A DNA stretch of 64,000 bases from Streptomyces clavuligerus (GCF_005519465.1 NZ_CP027859.1:1302001-1366000); one strand, 5' to 3'; shown: positions 6,815 to 16,509, counted from the first letter of the stretch. Numbers and translations are program-made. The notes: generated by a model from the sequence alone, not told the origin.

Positions 6815-9517
6815 TCAGGCGGGGCGGCGGTGCCAGTTGTCCAGGGCGGTCAGGGCGGTGTCCGCCAGTGTCGCGCACTGCTTGTAGCCGAGCGCCAGCG
6901 CCTCGGTGGCGACGGCCGTCAACTCGGCGCGGGCCTCGATCGGACGGCCCAGGCCGGTCAGGGCCTCGCCGCGGGCCAGACGGAGCAGCAGCCGCCGGGC
7001 CGGGGTCTTGGGCGAGGAACCCAGGGCGAGGCCCTCGTGCGCGTGGTGCAGGGCGGGAGCGTACTCGGCGCGGTCCAGCAGATGGCGGGCCAGATGCATA
7101 TGGGCGAGGGCGGCGGTGGCCGGGTCCGGGACACCGCGGGCCAGGGCGATCGCCACGGTCAGCATCTCCCGGGCCTCGGCGGCCCCGCCCGCCTCGTCCA
7201 GGGCGAGGGCGAGATTGACCCGGGCGACGGCCTCGCTCGTCCCGCCCCCGGATCTCCGGGCCAGCTCGGAGGCGACCCGCAGATGGGTCAGGGCCTCCGT
7301 CAGCCGCCCCCCGATCTGGAGTATCCAGCCCAGCAGCGACCGGGTCCGGGACTGCGCGTCGACGTTCCCGTCCAGCTCCGCGGCGGCCAGGCCCTGTTCC
7401 AACAGGGCGGTCCAGCCCTCCCCGGCCCGCCAGACGATCAACGGCCACTGGACGAGCACCAGCCGCCACACCCGGTCGTGCATCCCGGCCGCCGCCCCCG
7501 CCGCGACCGCTCCGTACAGGCCCGCCCGTTCGGCCTCGAACCAGGCCAGCGCCGCCTGCCGGTCCTCGAAGGTACGGATCGCCACCGGCCGCCGATGGGC
7601 CGTCGGCAGGGTGAAGCAGGGGCCGCTGGACGGCTCGGCGGTCGCGCAGGCGACCAGCCCGGTGTGGACATAGTGGTCGAGGAGTCGGCCCAGCGCCTCG
7701 GGATCGGCGGGCCGGCACAGGCTGCGCGCGTAGAGCAGGACGAGGTCGTGCGCGGTGTAGGCGTCGTCGGACGGGCCGCTCCCGTCGAGCAGATGGGCGT
7801 CGGCGAGCCGTTCCAGCGCGGCACCCGCCTCACCCATCCCGCAGTCGGCCAGAGCGGCGGCGGCGTACACGTCGAACCGGGGCCCGGGGTGCGTCCCGAG
7901 GGCCCGGAACATCCGCCGCGCGTGCTCGGGCAGTTGGGCCAGGGTGAGCCCGAGGGCGGCGGCGATCCCGGTGTCCTCGATGTCCAGCAGCGAAAGACGC
8001 CGCTGCTCGTCCCCGAGCTGCCCGGCCAGCGCGGCCAGGCTGCGGTGTCTGCCGGTGAGGAAGCGGGCCGCCGTGATCCGCACGGCGAGCGGCAGCCCGT
8101 CGCAGAGCACGGCCAGCCGCTCGGTCGCCTCCGGTTCCGCCCGGACCGTCTCCGGGCCGAGCAGCGCCTCCAGCAGGTTCGCGCAGTCGGAACGGGGCAG
8201 CTCGTCGACCCGCACCGGCCGGGCGGCGTCGCTGGCGACCAGCCCGCCCAGCCGGTCCCGGCTGGTGACCAGGGTGGTGCAGGTCCCGCCGCCCGGCAGC
8301 AGGGGGCGGACCCGCTCCGAGGCCGCCGCGTTGTCCAGGACCACGAGGAACCGTCTGCCGGAGGTGAGGGCGCGGTAGAGCGTCCCCATCCCCGCGCCGG
8401 TGTCCGGCAGCCGCTGGGCCGGCACCCCCAGCGCCGACAGGAACTCCCGCAGCACCGCCGTCGTCTGCCGCGCCGGTGTGCCGCTGTAGCCGCACAGATC
8501 GGCGAAGAGGACCCCGTCGGGGAAGTCCGCCGCGTGCTCGTGCGCCCAGTGCACGGCCAGCGCCGTCTTGCCGACCCCGGCGCCCCCCGCGATCAGGGCG
8601 ATCGGCCCCGGATCGCCCTCGACGAGCCGGGTGGCCCCGGTCAGGGCGGCCAGTTCCGGCTGCCGTCCGGTGAAGCCCCTGGGGCGGCGCGGCAGCATGT
8701 CCGGCACGGCGAGCGGGGCCGTGACCGGCGTCCGGGGCGCGGGCGGTACCGGGACGGCGGCGGTGTCGGGGGCGGCGCACGCGCGGAGCACCCGCGCGTG
8801 CGCGTCCAGCAGTTCGGGGCCGGGCGCGACACCCGCCTCGTCCATGAGCAGCCGCCGGGTCCGGTTGAACCAGTCGGCGGCGTCGCGCGGCCGTCCGGAG
8901 CGGGCCAGCGCCAGCATCAGGGCCGCCGAGAGCGACTGCCGCAGCGGATGGGCGACCGCCTCGGCGCGGAGGGTCGCGGCGGCCCTGGCGTGTTCCCCCA
9001 GCTCCCCGAGGGCCGAGGCCAGGGCCTCCACGGCCGCGAGCCGCCGCTGCCCCAGCTCCTCCCGGGCGGCCTCCAGCAGCGGCCCGGCGACCGTTCCCGC
9101 CAGGGCGGGCCCCTGCCACAGCGCCAGAGCGGCGCGGAGCAGCCGCACCCGGTCCTCCGGAGTCCGCCGGTCGTCGGCGAGGAGGAGCAGTTCGGTGAAC
9201 CGGTGCGCGTCCACCAGCGGTTCGGGCACCCGTAACGCGTAGCCGGAGGGGACGGTGTCCAGGTCCACCCCGAACCGGTGGGCGTCGTGCGCGGCCAGCA
9301 GGGAGCGCAGTTGCGACACATGGCCCTGGAGCACGGTCCGCGCGTGGGTCGGCGGCTCGGCGTCCCACAGCGTTTCGGCCAGCAGGTCCCAGGTGACGGG
9401 ACGGTTGGGCCGCAGCAGGAGCATCGAGAGCAGGGCCCGGCGCTTGGCCGGGCCTGGCGGCAGGTGCTCGCCGTCCGCGGTGATCACGCCGACGGTCCCG
9501 AGCACGCGGAACTCCAT
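6815..9517 (-). CDS. AfsR/SARP-type regulator with NB-ARC and TPR domains, contains TTA codon
   Basis: A 900-residue multidomain activator: OmpR-like winged helix (residues 1-97, KRRALLSMLLLRPNRPVTW), bacterial transcriptional activation domain (100-245), NB-ARC ATPase (about 275-560, Walker A GGAGVGKTAL near 313, Walker B RFLVVLDNA) and C-terminal TPR-like helices. This is the AfsR architecture. Such proteins activate secondary-metabolite or developmental genes after nucleotide-dependent switching. A TTA leucine codon (residue 95, bases 9233-9235) would make translation depend on the bldA tRNA and hence on development. The ATG at 9517 starts a standard MEFRVLG N-terminus. It lies downstream of, and co-directional with, the injection-system operon, so that operon is one candidate target. 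The actual target is unknown. Confidence 0.93.
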   Translation of the reverse strand: MEFRVLGTVGVITADGEHLPPGPAKRRALLSMLLLRPNRPVTWDLLAETLWDAEPPTHARTVLQGHVSQLRSLLAAHDAHRFGVDLDTVPSGYALRVPEPLVDAHRFTELLLLADDRRTPEDRVRLLRAALALWQGPALAGTVAGPLLEAAREELGQRRLAAVEALASALGELGEHARAAATLRAEAVAHPLRQSLSAALMLALARSGRPRDAADWFNRTRRLLMDEAGVAPGPELLDAHARVLRACAAPDTAAVPVPPAPRTPVTAPLAVPDMLPRRPRGFTGRQPELAALTGATRLVEGDPGPIALIAGGAGVGKTALAVHWAHEHAADFPDGVLFADLCGYSGTPARQTTAVLREFLSALGVPAQRLPDTGAGMGTLYRALTSGRRFLVVLDNAAASERVRPLLPGGGTCTTLVTSRDRLGGLVASDAARPVRVDELPRSDCANLLEALLGPETVRAEPEATERLAVLCDGLPLAVRITAARFLTGRHRSLAALAGQLGDEQRRLSLLDIEDTGIAAALGLTLAQLPEHARRMFRALGTHPGPRFDVYAAAALADCGMGEAGAALERLADAHLLDGSGPSDDAYTAHDLVLLYARSLCRPADPEALGRLLDHYVHTGLVACATAEPSSGPCFTLPTAHRRPVAIRTFEDRQAALAWFEAERAGLYGAVAAGAAAGMHDRVWRLVLVQWPLIVWRAGEGWTALLEQGLAAAELDGNVDAQSRTRSLLGWILQIGGRLTEALTHLRVASELARRSGGGTSEAVARVNLALALDEAGGAAEAREMLTVAIALARGVPDPATAALAHMHLARHLLDRAEYAPALHHAHEGLALGSSPKTPARRLLLRLARGEALTGLGRPIEARAELTAVATEALALGYKQCATLADTALTALDNWHRRPA

Positions 9518-9726
9518 GAACGGCCTCCCTGTCGCTCGGGTGTGCGGCCCGGAAGCCTAGGGGCGGCGGAGCGGATTCCGCCGCCCCGCGCCGCCCCGCG
9601 GGACCGAAACCCATCGATCACCCGGTGGCCCGGGGAGGCCACCGGCGGGCCCTGCGGGCCACGGCCGTGCGCCGCGGTGCCGGGGACCCTCTCCCGTCCC
9701 CCGCGCCTCCCCTTCCCCCGACCCCG

Positions 9727-11481
9727 TCAGGGACGGGAAGCGGAACGCCCGAAGAACTCCATCTCCGCGATGGCGACCTGCCGGTCCGCCGCCGCTCCAT
9801 AGGCCGACCGGATGACCAGGCGGACGGTCACCGCGTCCCGGACCCGGACGCGCACCTTCTGCGCGCCGCCGTCGTTGATGTGGTGCCGCGAGGTGCGCGT
9901 CCTGCCGCTGGAATCGGTGACGAGGAGGTCGAATTCCTGCGGACGGGCCTGTTCCGACCGTTGACCGGAACGTTTCGACGTACCGGGGGTGATGATCAGC
10001 GCCAGCAGATCGGTCGGCTGTCCGAACGACGCCTCCAGGTACTGGCCCGCCGAGTCGCCCGCGTAGCCGGTGCCGAACCAGGTGTTGGAGTAGCCGTCGA
10101 ACGCGAGATGGACATCGTGCTCCCGGTCCGCGTGGGAGGCGTTCCAGGTGTCGGGCCGTACCGCGACCCGCTTGGCGAAGTGGTCCTGGACCGCGCGGAC
10201 CGCCGGTGGCCCGGCGGCCACCGCGCCCACGACGGCGGCCGTCACCCCGAGGGCGATCAGCGTGCGCGTCACCCACCGCCTGCGGGCCCGGGGCAGCGGC
10301 GGACGCTGGCCCGCGTACGGCCCGGTGGGCCGCTCGGCCGTGCGCGGGTCGAGGGGGGCGGCGCAGCCCCGGCAGAAGTGCCGGTGCGGTCCGTTGGCGG
10401 TCCCGCAGTCGAAGCAGGCCCTGCCCTCCTCCGGCGCCGCCTCCACCTGGACGCTGCGGCGCGGGCGCGGGGCCTGCGGCCGGGCGGGCAGGACCTCGCC
10501 CGGCGCCCCGGGCGGGCGGACCGGGGCCGTCGCCTCCGGGACGGGCACCAGCAGGGCGCGGGCGGCGTCCGCGCCCCCGCGCGGCGGAACGCTCGGCGGA
10601 ACGGGGGGCGGGGGCGGCGTGCGTCGGGCGGGGTCCGCGCCGGTGGCCGGTGCGGCTGCGGCCCGCCCTCCGTCGGCCGGGCCTTCGTCCGCCCGCTGCC
10701 TTTCGTCCACTCGCCTTCCGTCGGCCCGTTCCTCGTCGGCCCGTTCTCCGTCGGCCCGTTCTCCGTCGGTCTGTGCCGTGCCACGGGCCCGTTCCGTCGT
10801 GTGCTGCCGTGCCGCCCCGGGGCGCGGCCCGTCGTCCGTCGTCCCGGTCCACGAGGGGTCGGTGGGTGTGCCGGTGCCGGTGCCGCTGCCGGGCCGTTCC
10901 GTCCCGGCCGGTGCTCCGCCGTCCGCCTCCCAGGGCGCGCCGACCGGCGTCCCGGCCCGTTCCGTTCCACGGCCCCGCGGCTCTTCGGCCGCTGACCCGC
11001 TGTCGGGCTGCGGCCCCGCCGGCCGCGCTCCGCCGCCGTCCGCCGCCCCGGGCGCGCGGACCGGGTCCCCGGCCCGTGGCCCGGTGTCCGCCGTGCCGGG
11101 GGCGCCGCCCGTGGTCCCGCGCTCCGCCGTCCCGGCCCGGGGCCCGTCGCCGGTCCGCGCCGTCCCGGCCCCGGACCCGCCGCCCGTCGCCCCGGACGCG
11201 GTGTCCGCCGTCCCGGCCGAGGGGGTGCGCGCCCCCTCCCGTTCCGCCGGAACGGATCGCTCCCCGGCCCCACCGTCCCCCGGTCCGGCAGCGGGCTCCC
11301 GGCCCCCGGGCTCCTCGGCGGCCCCCGGGGCCCCGGCGGAGCCCCCGTCCGGGGCCCGGCCGCCGCCGTCGGCGGTGCCGTCCGGGCCCCACTTCAGGAA
11401 CGCCCCGCACACATCGCAGAACGACTGGCCCGTCGGGCGGACCTGACTGCCGCAGTCATGGCAGGAAAGGGTGGCGGACAT
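9727..11481 (-). CDS. zinc-ribbon, single-pass membrane protein with discoidin-like glycan-binding domain (eCIS accessory)
   Basis: A 584-residue protein in four parts. First is an N-terminal zinc ribbon (C7, C10, C22, C25). A disordered stretch of about 300 residues rich in Ala/Gly/Glu/Asp follows, then a second ribbon (CFDCG...CRGC, near 350-368). One transmembrane helix (VTRTLIALGVTAAVVGAVAA, about 405-425) leads to an exported beta-sandwich resembling NADase-type or F5/8 discoidin glycan-binding domains (HLAFDGYSNTWFGTGY...EMEFFG). It is the last gene of the injection-system operon, three bases from the tail protein. Placement and topology suggest the protein that ties the particle to the membrane and cell wall (CisA-like role in Streptomyces CIS); that function is inference. 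Confidence 0.75.
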   Translation of the reverse strand: MSATLSCHDCGSQVRPTGQSFCDVCGAFLKWGPDGTADGGGRAPDGGSAGAPGAAEEPGGREPAAGPGDGGAGERSVPAEREGARTPSAGTADTASGATGGGSGAGTARTGDGPRAGTAERGTTGGAPGTADTGPRAGDPVRAPGAADGGGARPAGPQPDSGSAAEEPRGRGTERAGTPVGAPWEADGGAPAGTERPGSGTGTGTPTDPSWTGTTDDGPRPGAARQHTTERARGTAQTDGERADGERADEERADGRRVDERQRADEGPADGGRAAAAPATGADPARRTPPPPPVPPSVPPRGGADAARALLVPVPEATAPVRPPGAPGEVLPARPQAPRPRRSVQVEAAPEEGRACFDCGTANGPHRHFCRGCAAPLDPRTAERPTGPYAGQRPPLPRARRRWVTRTLIALGVTAAVVGAVAAGPPAVRAVQDHFAKRVAVRPDTWNASHADREHDVHLAFDGYSNTWFGTGYAGDSAGQYLEASFGQPTDLLALIITPGTSKRSGQRSEQARPQEFDLLVTDSSGRTRTSRHHINDGGAQKVRVRVRDAVTVRLVIRSAYGAAADRQVAIAEMEFFGRSASRP

Positions 11482-11484
11482 CGC

Positions 11485-12162
11485 TCAATGGCCTTCCGGG
11501 AGCGGGGACGGTGGGAGAGACGGTGGCGAAGAGTCAGTGGGGCGAGCAGGGCCAGCGGGGCCAGCAGGATCGGAAGGGAGGACCTCGACCGTGAACGGCA
11601 GATGCGCGGGGCGGGCGGCGGCCACCACGGCGTGGAGCCGGTACCGGTCGACGCGCTCCGGCTCCGGCACCGTCAGCCGCACCAGCAGCGAGGCCACCGG
11701 ATGCCCGGGAAACGGGCCCAGCGGCCGGGCGGACCAGACCGCGCCCCCGCTCTCCACGATCTCCGGACGCGCCCCGAACGCCTGCCGGACGGTGCGCGCC
11801 AGCCCCTCGACCGTGCCCCGCAGCCGGTGCAGGGCCACCGCCGACGCGACCGCCCGGCGGCGCGCCTCCAGCGGTTCGGAGCCGTCCAGCTCCGGCCCCA
11901 CCCAGTCGGCGAGCCAGTCGACGAAGTCCTCCGGCGCCAACGACGGCGTGAAATACGCCTCCAGACAGTCCAGGACGTTGAACAGCGGGGCCAGGACGAC
12001 ATCCAGACCGCTGACGAACCGCTGCGCCAGCTCGTCCTCCGCGTAGACGGCGGGCAGCCGCTCCCCGAGCGGATGCGCGGAGGCCAGCCCCGGCAGGGTG
12101 CCGCGCGCCGTACCCGCCGTATCTGTCGTGCCCGCCGTGCGCGCTGTCTCCACCCCCCTCAC
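11485..12162 (-). CDS. eCIS baseplate/tail protein, P2 gpI type (Cis12/Afp12-like)
   Basis: A 225-residue protein with the phage tail protein I-like core: LGERLPAVYAEDELAQRFVS, LAPEDFVDWLADWVG and RRRAVASAVALHRLRGT, the sequence order seen in P2 gpI and T4 gp6-partner families of contractile tails. It belongs to the baseplate wedge that holds the spike and sheath. The GTG start at 12162 overlaps the stop of the baseplate J-like gene (GTGA), indicating coupled translation and near-stoichiometric synthesis. The C-terminal tail from about residue 195 is low-complexity Pro/Ser/Ala and probably disordered. Confidence 0.85.
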   Translation of the reverse strand: MRGVETARTAGTTDTAGTARGTLPGLASAHPLGERLPAVYAEDELAQRFVSGLDVVLAPLFNVLDCLEAYFTPSLAPEDFVDWLADWVGPELDGSEPLEARRRAVASAVALHRLRGTVEGLARTVRQAFGARPEIVESGGAVWSARPLGPFPGHPVASLLVRLTVPEPERVDRYRLHAVVAAARPAHLPFTVEVLPSDPAGPAGPARPTDSSPPSLPPSPLPEGH

Positions 12163-14105
12163 CGTGCCTCGACGACGCGGACCCGGTGGTCGAACGGGAA
12201 GAGCAGGGCCGACGGCACCAGGTCGATGCGGTCGGTCGCGTCCCCCCGCCGCCCCGTCAGCGGATCGGCCGGATGCAACTGCACCTCGTCCACCAGCTCC
12301 ACCCCCGGCACGCGCTGGAGCGCGGCGAAGATCTCACCCGCCCGCAGCGGGCGCCCGAACGGCCAGCCCTCGCCGTGCGCGCCGCCCGTCAGCGGATCGA
12401 GATACGCGTACAGGGCGTCCAGGGCCGCGTCCCGCACCCAGTCGATCCGTACCGCGCGGAACGCGTGCAGGGTCGCCACCACCGTGACGCCCTGGTAGAA
12501 CGGCGGACCCACGGCCAGCCGGGTGCCGATCGGCCGCCGCTCGTCGAGGAAGGACGTGACCCGCTCCAGCAGCTCGTCCCCGGGCACCAGTTGCTCGAAC
12601 CGCAGCCGCCGCCCGACGTCGGGCACCGCCTGCGGCACCACCAGGACCCGGACCGCGTTGTCGCCCGCCTCGGCCCGGTCGGCCGCCAGACAGGCGATCC
12701 GCGCGGCCTCCGGCGCGGCCCGCCGCGCCAGCTCCTCGTAGTCGCGGGCGGTCACGGCCCGCTCCTGCGCGCGCAGCGCGATCGGCGCCCTGGTCTTGGC
12801 CTCCTCGACGGTCTCCCCGTCCACCCCGCCGCGCGCGCCCTCCCGGTTCTCCACCCGGGCGATGTACGGGATGGAGCTGCGCAGCACCCGCAGACTGCCG
12901 CGCGCCACGTTCCCGGCCCGGCCGCCGCCGGTGCGGTAGCGGGCCGCCCGGACCGTCGCCCCCTTGCGGGGCACCGCCCCGTACTGCCGCAGCGAGCCGT
13001 CCGCCGTCCGCACCCCGGGGCCGAAGCGGATCTCCCCGGTGGCCGCGTCGAGGACGGCGTGCCGGTCGGCGGGTCCGGAGGCCGCGAACTCGTCGACGAC
13101 CTCCCAGCGGCGCCAGCCCTCGCCCTCCGACACCTCCAGGGTCAGCCCGCCCACGACCGGGGCGTGCGCGAGCCGCAGCCGCTGCCCGGGGACCCCCTCC
13201 GACTCCCCGAGGATCTCGTCCCTGACCCGTTCGGAGTGCGCGGCGTCGGTGGTGCCGCCGATGGTGAAGGCGCTCGCGGCCCGCACGGTGGGGGACTCGC
13301 TGTAGAACGGCTGCCCGGCCGCCGCCTCGACCACCCGGCAGCGCACCCAGCCCGCGTCCACCCGGGTCTGGCGGGACACCGCGTGCCCGGCGGGCAGATG
13401 GAGGATCACCTCGCCGGGCCGGTTGAGCCCGCCGGTGGAGTCCGTGTCGACCTCGCAGCCGCGCCAGCCGTCGGCCGTCCACGCCTCCCACACCAGCGGG
13501 GGCTGCCGCGGGTCGACGCCGACACCGTCGACCCGGCTGTCCAGCCGCAGCACCAGCACACACCGGGGCGCCGCTGCCGAGAGCCCGAACAGGACCTGGT
13601 CGCCGGGGCGCGGGGGGTCCCCGAACACGGCCGTGTCGGTGCCGCCGAGGACATCCTGCGAGCGGTCCTCGGCGGGGGCGCCCTCGGGCTGCCGCAGGAT
13701 GTGCGTCAGCGCGCACGGCACGACCGTCAGATCCTCCGTGGTGGAGAAGACCACCGCCTCCTCGGCCTCGGTCCGCAGGGTCGCGACCTCGGTGCCCGTG
13801 GGCAGCACCACCGGCTCGGGCTGCGGCGCGGACAGCCAGAACGTGACCGGCGCGCGGGCCGCCGACGGCGGGAAGAGGGTGACGCCCAGCAGATCCAGGA
13901 AGGCGAGCCGGTTCTTCTCCGGCACCCGGTTGAGCCGGTAGACGATCTGGTCGGCCATGTGCGCGACCGCCTCGATCAGGGTGACCCCCGGGTCCGAGAC
14001 GTTGTGGTCGCTCCACTCGGGGCACCGCTGCTGGATATAGCGCTTGGCGTCGTCGACGAACTGCTGGAAGCGGCGGTCGTCGAGATGGGGAGCGGGCAGG
14101 GCCAT
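12159..14105 (-). CDS. eCIS baseplate wedge protein, gpJ/T4 gp6 type (Cis11/Afp11-like)
   Basis: A 648-residue putative baseplate assembly protein. Diagnostic stretches are HNVSDPGVTLIEAVAHMADQ near the N-terminus, then RLNRVPEKNRLAFLDLLGV, ERAVTARDYEELARRAAPEA in the middle and IGTRLAVGPPFYQGVTVVAT late. The GVTLIEA and AVTARDYE blocks are the hallmarks of baseplate J-like proteins in contractile systems. In assembled particles it forms the wedge ring around the spike. The ATG overlaps the gp25 stop by one base (TGATG) and its stop overlaps the next start, so three baseplate genes are tightly coupled. Confidence 0.93.
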   Translation of the reverse strand: MALPAPHLDDRRFQQFVDDAKRYIQQRCPEWSDHNVSDPGVTLIEAVAHMADQIVYRLNRVPEKNRLAFLDLLGVTLFPPSAARAPVTFWLSAPQPEPVVLPTGTEVATLRTEAEEAVVFSTTEDLTVVPCALTHILRQPEGAPAEDRSQDVLGGTDTAVFGDPPRPGDQVLFGLSAAAPRCVLVLRLDSRVDGVGVDPRQPPLVWEAWTADGWRGCEVDTDSTGGLNRPGEVILHLPAGHAVSRQTRVDAGWVRCRVVEAAAGQPFYSESPTVRAASAFTIGGTTDAAHSERVRDEILGESEGVPGQRLRLAHAPVVGGLTLEVSEGEGWRRWEVVDEFAASGPADRHAVLDAATGEIRFGPGVRTADGSLRQYGAVPRKGATVRAARYRTGGGRAGNVARGSLRVLRSSIPYIARVENREGARGGVDGETVEEAKTRAPIALRAQERAVTARDYEELARRAAPEAARIACLAADRAEAGDNAVRVLVVPQAVPDVGRRLRFEQLVPGDELLERVTSFLDERRPIGTRLAVGPPFYQGVTVVATLHAFRAVRIDWVRDAALDALYAYLDPLTGGAHGEGWPFGRPLRAGEIFAALQRVPGVELVDEVQLHPADPLTGRRGDATDRIDLVPSALLFPFDHRVRVVEAR

Positions 14106-14554
14106 CAGAGTCGTTCGCTTTCGCCGCCGGCCGGATGTCCGCCCGGACCCTCGTACGGGGCCTCGGACGGGATGACATAGAAGGGGAAGACGAGACTGCG
14201 GGGGTTGTTGGTGCCCCGGACCGAGTACCGGACGTCGATATGGAGCACGGTCGGATCGTCGGGCGCGGGCGTCACCGTCACATCCCGGACCTCGATCCGC
14301 GGCTCCCAGCGGTCCAGCGAGGTCCGCACCTCGTGCTGGATGCGTCCCGCGGTGGCGTCGTTGACCGGCGCGAACACCAGATCGTGCACGGCGCAGCCGA
14401 ACTCGGGCCGCATGGGCCGCTCCCCCGGCGCGGTCGCCAGGACCAGCCGCATCGACTCCTCGATCTCACGGTCCCGGCGCACCAGCGCGATACCGCCGCC
14501 CGGGTCGATCCGCAGCGGGAACGACCATCCCGCGCCGATGAACTGCTCGCTCAT
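14105..14554 (-). CDS. eCIS baseplate protein, gp25/GpW type (Cis9-like)
   Basis: A 149-residue protein of the T4 gp25 lysozyme-like baseplate family: GWSFPLRIDPGGGIALVRRD, IEESMRLVLATAPGERPMRP, FGCAVHDLVFAP. These proteins connect the inner baseplate to the first sheath disc and initiate sheath polymerisation; despite the family name they are not active lysozymes. The last 15 residues are Gly/Pro-rich and variable. The gene overlaps the baseplate J-like gene by one base and follows the spike gene after about 67 bases. Position and length fit other Streptomyces CIS clusters. Confidence 0.93.
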   Translation of the reverse strand: MSEQFIGAGWSFPLRIDPGGGIALVRRDREIEESMRLVLATAPGERPMRPEFGCAVHDLVFAPVNDATAGRIQHEVRTSLDRWEPRIEVRDVTVTPAPDDPTVLHIDVRYSVRGTNNPRSLVFPFYVIPSEAPYEGPGGHPAGGESERL

Positions 14555-14621
14555 CCCCGGTCCCCTCGCACGCGCTCCTCCACCCCTCGATATCGCCGGT
14601 GCCGCACCAACGGACCCGGTC

Positions 14622-16457
14622 TCAGAACGGCACCCCGTTGCGGAGCGTCGCCCCGGTCAGGGTCACGGTCGTGGCCGTGACCGACGCGTTGACGGCGGCC
14701 TTCAGCGACACCGAGCCGATCGCGTCGAGCTGCACACTCGCCCCGGCCTTGACGGCGACCTGCCCGACCGCTTCGAGCGAGAGCGAACGCCCCGCCTTCA
14801 GCGTGAGATCACCGGCCGACTCCACCCGCACCGCGCGGGTGCCGCTGATGGTCACCGAGCCGTCGCTGCCGATGGTCAGGGCGGTGCTCGCCTCGTCCAG
14901 CTCGATCCGCAGCCCGTTCCCCCCGGTCTGGAGGAGAATGCCGCCGCCGCTCCCGGCCGCCGCTCCCGGCCCGCCCGACTCGATCAGCTCGACCGTGTGT
15001 CCGCTGCGGGCCGTCAGCGCACGCCAGTTGACCCGGCCGCTGGTCGGATCGACCGGGGGCCGTCCCTTGGGCTCCTCCGGCGGCCGGTCCACCCCGTTGT
15101 ACAGACCGGCGAGGACATACGGATGGGCCAGCGAGCCCCGGTCGAACGCGCACAGCACCTCGTCGTCGACCTCGGGCAGCAGCAGCCCCCCGCCCCCGAC
15201 CCCGCCGAACTGCGCCACCCGGGACCAGTCGCTCTCATAGGTGTCCGACAGCCACGGGAACCGCAGCCGCACCCGCCCCAGACCCAGCGGGTCCTTGGTG
15301 TTGGTGACGACCGCGAGCGCCACCCCCGGCATCGGCGGCGCGCTCGCCGTCGCGCCCGACGCCAGCCCGTACAGGGAACGGAACTGCCGCCCCGACACCG
15401 TCAGCCAGGTGGTGAACGGCTGCCCCGACGCGAACACGTGCCGCACCCCGGTCGCCGTGTACTTGCCCTCGAACGGGGTGCCCGCGCCGTTCACCGACAC
15501 CGGGACCCCGGGCCGCAGCTCCGGATTGCCCGTGACGGCCACCTCCAACTCGGCGAACGAGCCGGTGATGTCGTCGGCGAGCGCCCGCGCGGCCTGGGTG
15601 ACCTGCGCCTGGGTCGTGAACGGCGGCCGGGTCGCGGTGGCCTCCGCCTGCCCGAACAACGGGGTGACCTGGCCCGGCGTCAGCCCGGCCGTGATCCCCG
15701 GGTTCGCGGTCGCGGGCGCGGGCGCGACCAGGGTCCGCCGCGTCAGCATGTCCCAGCCGCGCACCGACACCCGGTCCACCTGGTCGGCGGCGGTCATCGC
15801 GACCCGGCTGTGCAGCGTGTTGGCGCCGAAGTCCAGGACATAGGGGCTCTGCGCGGCCGGGGTGGCGTCCGAGGGCGCGCCCGCCGCCGACGGCAGCGCC
15901 GTGAACTCCAGCCGCCCGTCCCCGTCGCACGCCAGCCGGACATCGTTCTCGGCCGCCAGCCCCGACAGGAAGTCCCAGTCGGTGGTCCCCGGCTGGGTGG
16001 CCAGCTCGTACACGGTCGTCGTCGCGTCCACCCGCCCCAGCGCGACCCCGCAGCGGGCCGCGACCCGCCGCACGATGTCGGACGCGGTCATCTGCGCGTA
16101 CCCCACCACGGGACGGTTGCGCAGCAGCCGGTGCGCCGGGTCGTACCCGCGCACCACCAGATGCCGCCCGCTCGCCGGGTCGGCGTCCACCTCCAGGGCG
16201 GTCACCTCCCCCGTCAGCATCGGCGGCCCGGCCCGGCCGTCCGTGAACGGGTGGAGCACCACCGGCGCCCCGATCGTCAGCCGGGGGAACTCCGTCGTCA
16301 GCAGGCCGTCCTTGTCGCTGAACGTGAGCTGGAACGCGGAGGGCACATTCAGGCTCGCGTCCACCCAGCCCTCGATCAGCAGCAGCGCCAGCGGTTCGGG
16401 CAGCTCCGCGCCGCCCACCGACACCTGCAACAGGGTGGTGAAGGTCGTCTCGCTCAC
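14622..16457 (-). CDS. eCIS spike protein, VgrG/gpD-like (Cis8-like)
   Basis: A 611-residue spike. N-terminal gpD/gp27-like domains form the first 350 residues (YDPAHRLLRNRPVVGYAQMT, TDWDFLSGLAAENDVRL). An OB-fold gp5-like domain follows (VVTNTKDPLGLGRVRLRFPW, EVDDEVLCAFDRG), then a beta-helical needle of short valine/threonine-rich turns to the end (SVTISGTRAVRVESAGDLTL). It forms the trimeric membrane-piercing tip seated in the baseplate. No C-terminal enzymatic effector is fused, and I see no PAAR gene in the cluster. It is in the same operon as the LysM adaptor upstream and gp25 downstream. Confidence 0.93.
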   Translation of the reverse strand: MSETTFTTLLQVSVGGAELPEPLALLLIEGWVDASLNVPSAFQLTFSDKDGLLTTEFPRLTIGAPVVLHPFTDGRAGPPMLTGEVTALEVDADPASGRHLVVRGYDPAHRLLRNRPVVGYAQMTASDIVRRVAARCGVALGRVDATTTVYELATQPGTTDWDFLSGLAAENDVRLACDGDGRLEFTALPSAAGAPSDATPAAQSPYVLDFGANTLHSRVAMTAADQVDRVSVRGWDMLTRRTLVAPAPATANPGITAGLTPGQVTPLFGQAEATATRPPFTTQAQVTQAARALADDITGSFAELEVAVTGNPELRPGVPVSVNGAGTPFEGKYTATGVRHVFASGQPFTTWLTVSGRQFRSLYGLASGATASAPPMPGVALAVVTNTKDPLGLGRVRLRFPWLSDTYESDWSRVAQFGGVGGGGLLLPEVDDEVLCAFDRGSLAHPYVLAGLYNGVDRPPEEPKGRPPVDPTSGRVNWRALTARSGHTVELIESGGPGAAAGSGGGILLQTGGNGLRIELDEASTALTIGSDGSVTISGTRAVRVESAGDLTLKAGRSLSLEAVGQVAVKAGASVQLDAIGSVSLKAAVNASVTATTVTLTGATLRNGVPF

Positions 16458-16509
16458 GCCCGCCCCCTCCGCTCCGTCGCCCGCCCTTGTGCCTGCCCCT
16501 CGTGCCCCT

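Noticed and set aside
6632..9235. Long open frame of 867 codons on the plus strand
   Set aside because: It is antisense to the AfsR-like gene, is composed of Gly/Arg/Pro/Gln-rich nonsense, and arises from high GC content.
12186..14180. 664-codon plus-strand frame opposite the baseplate gene
   Set aside because: Shadow of the minus-strand baseplate protein; no homology-like sequence and no ribosome-binding site.
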